Below, piece by piece: positions 57,621-64,000 of a stretch of 64,000 nucleotides of DNA. The position numbers were made by a program, and so were the translations under genes. How positions within the stretch are numbered: the stretch's first letter is position 1; every line of letters begins with the position of its first letter. Source of the DNA: Craterostigma plantagineum (lineage: Eukaryota > Streptophyta > Magnoliopsida > Lamiales > Linderniaceae); NCBI GenBank assembly GCA_027422505.1, contig JAPQWV010001595.1:1-64000 (forward strand). Reading direction: 5' to 3'. The notes under the pieces were generated by a model that searched no databases, was not told where the DNA came from, and worked only from the letters and a program-made list of their open reading frames with translations.

Positions 57621-60600
57621 ATGGTGCGACTAATAGATGAGGTTTTCGCTTCAAAGGACTGGGCACAGAGGCCACCAAACAACTTCCAACTTGACTTTGC
57701 CAACACCTTGTGCCCAGATCCTATTATTGTCAAAATTCTTGCAAACCACCCTCTAAAAACCGCCCTAAATATCACTGAGGTTGTCCCGGAAGTCTATGTC
57801 CAACAATTTTGGTCCACCCTTCAAAACCCAACAAATAACCCAAAACAACCCGACTTTCCGCCAAAATTGACAACACTATAGTTGTCTTTACCCCAACCAT
57901 TCTACGCTCCGTACTAAACCTACCATACTCACTATTATATGATCCCCATCCCTCTAACGATGACCTAATCCGGGACTTCCTATTCATGGGCCACAAACCA
58001 AACGCCCAAAACACCATTCACCTCCCCGACTTCACAGCCAAAGACATCCCTGGACCTTGGAGGACCCTATTTTTTATCGTAAACAAATGCCTCTCTCCGA
58101 AGCACGCAGGTCCGACAAATGCAACCGCAACATTATGCTAATCTTCCATGGGATCGTCTTCAACAGGAATTATGATGTCGCCCAACTCATCTGGACGGAC
58201 ATCCTTGATCAGTTGCGAAAGCGAGGTCTCGGATCCACGAAGTCAGTCCTTCCCTACCTACGGTGGCTCCCTGTCATCGTCCAACACTTCGTGGATCTTC
58301 ATCCCAAAATCGAGCGCCGACCCAGGGACGAGGGCTATCAATCTCCGAAGCTCATTAAAATTCATCAATAAAGAGCAAAGTTGATCAGGAGGCCATGATC
58401 ATACCAGACCACCTCGTTCGACTCCTCGATCCAACTGAGCCGGAGCTCCTCAAATACCTACGAGCCAACAACCTTGATAATGTGCCCATGGTTCAACACA
58501 TCCCAGTTGAACCTAACCCAGGGACAAGCCAACCCCCACAGCCAAATGTAGGTCTAGGAAGCTCTTCATCCCAAAGCCAAAACAAAGAGAAAATCTAAAG
58601 GGGATGACAGAGGCAGTCAACAGGAACGGCGTACAAAACAAAAACACGACTGTCTTCCTCAGTCCACGAGTCCACAAACAAGCCGGACCGAGCCCATAGG
58701 TACAGGGGCTGACTTTGTCTTCCCCCGAGTAGAAGTCGCAACATCGGGTCCAATCGCGCAAACTACCCTCCCCAGCCACTCAATCATCTCCCAACAGATG
58801 ATTGTTTCACATACTCATGAGGTGCCACGTCATTCATCGCCACCTCGCTCGGAGGGGGTTGATGTATCTAGCAGTCCTCCGCCTCAGACTGCAAGTTCTT
58901 TGATCACGACTAGTCTAGTGCCTTCACCATCCATATTTTTTCCATTTTCTAGGACACTTACTCTAATCTCTGCACCTCTATATCTTAGTGATCTAGACCG
59001 AACGCTCCACAATGTCTCCGTACTAGAGTCTAGTACGGAACAGAGCGGAAGACCCAACGTAGTCAACATCACTGCAGCTACGACCTTGGCCATCAATCTG
59101 AGTCTGTCTCAGCATTGATGTCAACGATTAGCCTAAGTGGCCTCGGTTTCTTCAAGTCCTGTGCAAACAGACGGCACATCAGTACCCTCTACTGATGTTG
59201 TGACGACGAACGTCTTCGTGACTCCGTCAGGTTATTTTCCCCGTTCATGAAGGAGGCCAGGCTGAACGATCGCCTCGCGGAGTTTGCAAAAGATCTCGAG
59301 GACACCATCATGACCCAAGTATACGGTGCGATTGGGACCTCCTCTCGAGATAAAGGCAAAGCCCCCGTCACCGAAGAAGTGCCCTCGCAAGCCGACCCAT
59401 CTCCTGACTCTGACGGCGGCCCGTGGAACGTTCCTATCACGGAACTCATCGACGTTCTACTGGCCAGACTCCGCACTGCACCAAAGCTCACTGCGTATGA
59501 AGTGGAGGTCCTCAGACGTCTGGAGCTTCCTTTCAACCCATCTAACCCCGGCAAGGCCCAGTCATCAGGACAACCACTTGCCCTGACGGTGGGGATCGTC
59601 CCGAGGGGGAGAAGTCACGAGAGACAGGGCCTCAGCCTCCTCCGCAACCACAGCCTAGAGCCACCCAAACACCCACCAGAACAAAACCACCTACACCCTA
59701 CAACAAAAAATCCACCCGAACTACCACCAAAACAACCCAACAGCCCTCCTCACCAGCTGTGAGCCTTTCACCTCCTCTTCCCACAATCCAAGACAGCCCT
59801 TTGATATCTCCATCCTCTCCCATCCTGTCCCTGCAGACCAATGAACCAATCCAACAAACCGAAGAACTGTACAATCCACACGGCGCCGTGGAAAACTACA
59901 TCATCAACGAGGATTGGATAACCAAACCGATGGACCCAGCCATGGCTAGAGGATTGATGGAAAATGCCAGATACTTCTTGATGAAGGCAAATGTTAGCCT
60001 GGCCCTAATCGACGATGCAGAACTCGAGGAAGGTGAAGACTACGAAGCAGACATTCCAGAACTTCCTGAGCTACTCCGACACACCGTCATCGATGAGGAA
60101 TGTCCACCAATGAAGACGAAGACAAAAGAAGTGGTGGAATTGCCGTGGGAGAACGTCAAAGTAACTACCCCATATCAAGAAGAAATTCGAAGGAGAATCT
60201 GGAGGAAGGAGGATAGAATCAAGAAGCTCGACGAGCTTGAGCTTAGAGGACTGAGCCATCTTTCGAGACCTAAAGCAGTTCAGTACCTGCTATCCCTTCG
60301 ACGAATAATGATATTCAAAGGAAGAGGGGGAGATGTAGATTATCTAAGAAGAGAAGAGGCAAAGAAGCCCAGAATTAGAGAAATTCTGGGAGTTCGCAAA
60401 GTGAGGTTTACAGATATGGACATGCCTGTCTACATGGTACGGCGAGAAAATGAAGAATACGTAGAATTGAATGAAGCCGACCTCGCCTATATCAGAGGTG
60501 AAGATGTTGAGCAAATAGCGAGGGACTTCAGAACGCTTGGAGCTCTCAAGACGCCAGAACTCAGACTTGGCTACTACGCACTAAAGAGATTCATCCTACG

Positions 60601-61050
60601 GCAAGTCAAGTTCAATGCAACACATGATCTTCAAATGGCGGTGAAGAGTAACATGAAGAAGGTGAGTCTGACGAAGCCTTCCTTTGAGGTCCCAGATCCA
60701 AGTTACGGTGAAGGGCACATTATAAATGAAGACGATGATCCATCAATTGTCTACATCAACTTCAAAGGAGAGAAAAGGCTTATGAAGACATCAGAGATTC
60801 ACAGTTCAGCGACAGAACCTTACTAATCATCCGGAAGAAACTCAGAAGAATACTCGAGCAGCTAAGAGACGAAGAATACAAAGTTCAAGAGAAATACTCA
60901 AAGCTGATCGAGACAATCTCTGCGAAGATATCATTTCGAAGAAGGTTGCGCTCGTACGAGCACTTCTTAGGACTAAGGAAGTCTCCCTACCATGTGCAGA
61001 AACCCAAGAAGAAGACAACTCCAAGGACGCCAAAGCGAAAAGGATGCTAA
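57621..61050 (+). pseudogene. Extra ORF of copia element 2 between pol and the 3' LTR
   Basis: Not a canonical copia gene. It starts at ATG 57621 (MVRLIDEVFASKDWAQRPPN) with IIVKILANHPLKTAL and VPEVYVQQFWSTLQ. A one-base shift leads to IPGPWRTLFFIVNKCL and, in another frame, DKCNRNIMLIFHGIVFNRNY and YLRWLPVIVQHFVDLHP (58100-58300). A Pro/Ser/Thr-rich middle (58400-59760) follows. The long intact stretch 59759-60826 (355 codons) is acidic then helical, with LGYYALKRFILRQVKFNATH and IVYINFKGEKRLM. After one more shift near 60805 a basic coiled-coil tail (IIRKKLRRILEQLRDEEYKV) runs to a stop at 61048, immediately before the polypurine tract. From memory it resembles an accessory ORF of copia-like elements in asterids. 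Function unknown; I see no signal peptide or membrane segment supporting an env-like role. Confidence 0.65.
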
Positions 61051-61059
61051 GGGGGAGAT
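61049..61059 (+). other. Copia element 2 polypurine tract
   Basis: AAGGGGGAGAT, directly before the 3' LTR start. Confidence 0.9.
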
Positions 61060-61369
61060 TGTTAGGAATATTTTGTAGCATCCTTTAATTTATGTAATAT
61101 TGGGTAATATGTTCATTTAGTGGGTTGTAGTAGATTGGGGTGACTTATGATATTAAGTCATAGTTTTGTATTGGGCTTTAATATACCAAATACTAGTGGT
61201 ATATAAAGCCCCACTTACCCTAATTAGGGTTTTATCAAAAGAATCAAAAAGGTAAGCCACCTTGTACTTTTCCTTAGAAAAACACACACTAACACGCACT
61301 CAAGGTGTTCTTCACGTTTTATACATTCAAACCTTTCTTTTGATCCTTGTTTGGTAATAAAAGGGCAAA
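61060..61369 (+). repeat. Copia element 2: 3' LTR
   Basis: TGTTAGGAATATTTTG...AATAAAAGGGCAA, nearly identical to 47937-48204. The terminal ACA is lost where it joins copia 3 leader sequence. Confidence 0.9.
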
Positions 61370-62271
61370 AACTGTTCGGCAAAAACAGTATGAACGTGTT
61401 TTGATTTTCGTCAAATTGAACATTATTTGCTTCAAAACATGTTTAATCTTCTGTTCGTGAATACTCAGTAGCTGATCCGAGCATATATCTGTAGTTCATC
61501 GATTAATTTCCAGTATTTGCTTGAATCTGTGTTAAAATCGTATTCTGCGTTTAAACTGAGAATTTTAATTTTCTCGCTAAGTCTTCGATCGAAATTAATT
61601 TCTCGATCGAAAACCTCTGTGTCAGAAATTTTGCTCAATTAGAATACGGATTTAGTTAGTGAAGTCGCTGTTGTCAAGAACGTGTTTAGAAAAATTTACG
61701 AGCGATAAAATTTCGACGAGAATTGACTATTTTGACCCCGCAAAACTTTTTCTCTCGAAAACTTAGTCGTTCACACATATTTGATTCTCGCCCGTAAACT
61801 TTTTTGGTCAACCATTTAGATTTGACTCAGTGAGAAACTCCTTAGGGTACTGTACGCTCGAAAATTCTGGTCAATCTTTCGAGTCTCTACTTTGTGGATT
61901 CTGGTCAACAAAATTTTTCGACGCTTAAAATTTTCGATCGCAAAACTTCACTCAATAATTTTACGATTGATCTCACTGTTTGCACAATTTCTCAGCGTAA
62001 AATTATGTTCAAGTCGAAATATTTTCCGCTCGAAAATTTTTGAACTGTGCCTGACGCGCGAAAACAGTACCATCTTTTCAAATCGAAGAAATTATTTTCG
62101 ATCAAACTTTAAAGATTGAGTCGAATTAATTCTCGATCATTTTTTTTTGAATCAAATGCTACTAACAAATTTGCTACTTGTGAAGCTTACTACATCAAAG
62201 TTCATTCATCAAAACTAACGAAGATCCTACAACAACTCCACAAAAATTAAAAATAAAATTCGAGAAGAAGG
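61370..62271 (+). other. Copia element 3 leader (5' LTR absent)
   Basis: Homologous to the copy 1 leader at 40600-41388. The LTR and primer site that should precede it are missing; the copy 2 LTR is joined directly to it. Confidence 0.7.
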
Positions 62272-63585
62272 ATGGATGCTTACTCGCTAGGAAAGGACAA
62301 CCTTCCCCCAATCTTGCAACGCGGCGAATACACAGTATGGCGAAGCCGTTTCCTAAACTCATAGCTCTAAAAGATCAAGCCGAAAATCTGTTAAAGTCAC
62401 TCGAAGAGGGACCCGCACAGTTCTGGGTTAAAGTAGCCGGTGATGACACGGTTACTCCTCAAATTCCCGCTACTAGGCGACTAAAGGAACCTAGGAATAC
62501 ACCATCGAGGAAAGGGCCCGTGCAAAGACAGATCTAATGGCTATGAACACACTTATGCAGGGCATTCCCAACGACATCTATAGACAGATAAACAGCCTCC
62601 TAACGGCTAAAGAAATGTGGATGAATTGCATAGGATGATGCAGAGGACGGAAGTTGGCATCAATGCCAAAAAGGCGAATATTCTCACTGCTTATGACTCA
62701 TTCAAGGCAAAGCCAGAGGAGAGTCTCTACGATGCATATCAAAGATACCTCACTCTTCTCAATGAGATGAGGAAGATAGAAATCTCGAAGACAAACATGG
62801 TAACAAATATCAGATTTCTATCCTCTCTGCCCTCGGACTGGAAAAAGATATCCGCTCAACTTAGACAAAACAAAGATCTGGAGGAGTTGGATATCCATGC
62901 AGTATTTGATAATCTCGCCCAACATGAGGAAGATGTTTGCGAGACTCAGAGAGAGCAGAAGGGCAAGCAGGTTGACAACACTGTTGCTCTAGTCTCAGAG
63001 AAGCGTGGAACAAAGCCTCGCAAGAGAAGATCGTGAAGCCTCCCTCATCATCCGAGTCAGAAGAACATTCAGAATCAGATATCGAGCCTAACATAAAAGC
63101 ACTGGGGAAGCAGTTGGCTTTAATCGAAAGATGATGAGCAAGAAATACTTCAAGAAAAAGTCCACATCCTCGGCCAACCGACTTCGGACCTCAAGCTCTA
63201 AGAACAAGGAACATGCACCAGAGAACTCCGAAGTCAAGAACACTAAAGAGCCCAACAAGTGCTTCAACTATGGCAAAACATGGTCATTTTGCCCGAGAAT
63301 GCACTCTTCCCAGAAAAGAGATGCTAATTACTACTCCAAGAAGCTTCAACTCACGAAGCAGAAGGAAGCAGTAGTAGCCCTCATGGCAGAGCAGGATCAC
63401 TGGCTCGAAGACACATCTAGTTCTGGAGAAGAGAATCTTGCCCTCATGGCACGCCTTGATAAAGACATTGACGCCGAAACATCCAATCAGATATTCGAAG
63501 ATGGCACATCCACCTCATCACAAGAGGTAGACACTTCTTCTACATTATTGACCATGTTAGATTCATATAAACAACGACTCAGCCC
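62272..63585 (+). pseudogene. Copia element 3 gag
   Basis: It starts at ATG 62272 (MDAYSLGKDNLPP). It shares with copy 1 the sequence KDQAENLLKSLEEGPAQFW, RRLKEPRNT and MQRTEVGINAKKANILTAYD, and has the Gag core YQRYLTLLNEMRKIE (62737). The zinc knuckle near 63260 is degraded: CFNYGKTWSFCPRMH replaces the second Cys by Tyr and shifts the His region. The acidic C-terminus (EDTSSSGEENLALMARLDKD) is shared with copy 1. Frameshifts are near 62360, 62510 and 63030. The region after 63560 jumps to protease/integrase sequence. Confidence 0.8.
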
Positions 63586-64000
63586 CGATTCTAGGGCTTG
63601 GGGATATCATTCTGAAGAATCTGACTATAAAAGATGTCTCATACGTCGAAGGCCTCCGCCATAAATTGTTCAGCATAGGCCAGTTCTGTGACAAAGGGTT
63701 TCCTGGTGGTCTTTCATGCTGACCGGTGCAGAATTTTGGATAGTCAGGACACAGAACTCCTCTACGAACTTCGGCAATCCAATCTTTACACGATCAACCT
63801 GACATCCGTGCGGCCCTCGACAGCTGTCTGCCTCATCTCTCAGACTGTAATTCAGAGGAACAGCTTATGGATCAACGCATGTCTCATCTCAACCTCAAAG
63901 CTCTTCAACATCTCTCAAAGAAAAGTTGGTTCATGGTCTTCCAACTATACCTTTACAAAAAGAGCATCAATGTTCGGCGTGCCAATTAGGAAAAATGAAG
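63586..64000 (+). pseudogene. Copia element 3 pol fragment (post-protease to integrase N-terminus), runs off the window
   Basis: From AAACAACGACTC onward the sequence matches copy 1 at 45599-46030 (ILKNLTIKDVSYVEGL-type phrase, HKLFSIGQFCDKG, the RSSTAVCLISQTVIQRNSLW-like stretch, QLGKMK). The gag-pol spacer and the protease active site have been deleted between copy 1-equivalent positions of about 42663 and 45599. Truncated by the window edge. Confidence 0.75.

Overview
This window is repeat-rich nuclear DNA from a flowering plant. It is most likely a eudicot, and possibly an asterid, because one copia element carries an extra ORF of a type I recall from asterid genomes (recalled, not searched). 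Plant hallmarks are a chloroplast violaxanthin de-epoxidase gene with introns, a minor-spliceosome U11-48K gene, tRNA-iMet- and tRNA-Asp-primed LTR retrotransposons, a Cassandra element with a 5S-rRNA-like LTR, a TRIM, Mutator-like and hAT elements, a Stowaway-type MITE, a Helitron and SINEs. No bacterial features are present.

Layout. (1) 1-11400: decayed minus-strand Ty3/gypsy material. It has a truncated pol with an aspartic protease, a gag, a tRNA-Met primer site, a 2.5-kb LTR, and a second related LTR that was split by a complete 3.5-kb Helitron; an 830-bp block of that second LTR is repeated at the left edge. (2) 11401-18000: a tandem duplication, a Stowaway-like MITE, a second gypsy element (LTR, tRNA-Asp primer site, gag), a CACTA end fragment, and a complete 572-bp TRIM with a 5-bp target duplication. 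(3) 18000-24750: the only clear host genes, violaxanthin de-epoxidase (+) and U11/U12 snRNP 48K (-), convergent and about 780 bp apart. (4) 24900-38600: a MULE-type MITE with a perfect 9-bp target duplication, a SINE carrying a hAT MITE, a 6.2-kb segment bounded by inverted repeats of about 300 bp that carries RPA70-like and Werner-type exonuclease-like pseudogenes, then a Ulp1-peptidase-like and DUF1985-like tract. (5) 38690-64000: a chromovirus 3' remnant and three copia copies. Copy 1 has a Cassandra PBS-internal-LTR unit spliced between its LTR and its leader. Copy 2 has a large extra ORF between pol and the 3' LTR. Copy 3 runs off the window.

Function. Violaxanthin de-epoxidase works in the xanthophyll cycle in the thylakoid lumen. 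U11-48K recognises 5' splice sites of U12-type introns in the nucleus. The two are unrelated neighbours. Everything else is mobile DNA or captured gene fragments and is mostly broken.

Caution: single-base frame breaks occur in well-conserved exons of both host genes and in every transposon ORF, and the two copies of the 830-bp LTR block differ mainly by 1-base indels. This pattern fits either widespread decay or unpolished long-read sequence, so I do not call the host genes dead. All protein identifications come from reading motifs by eye; no database search was run.
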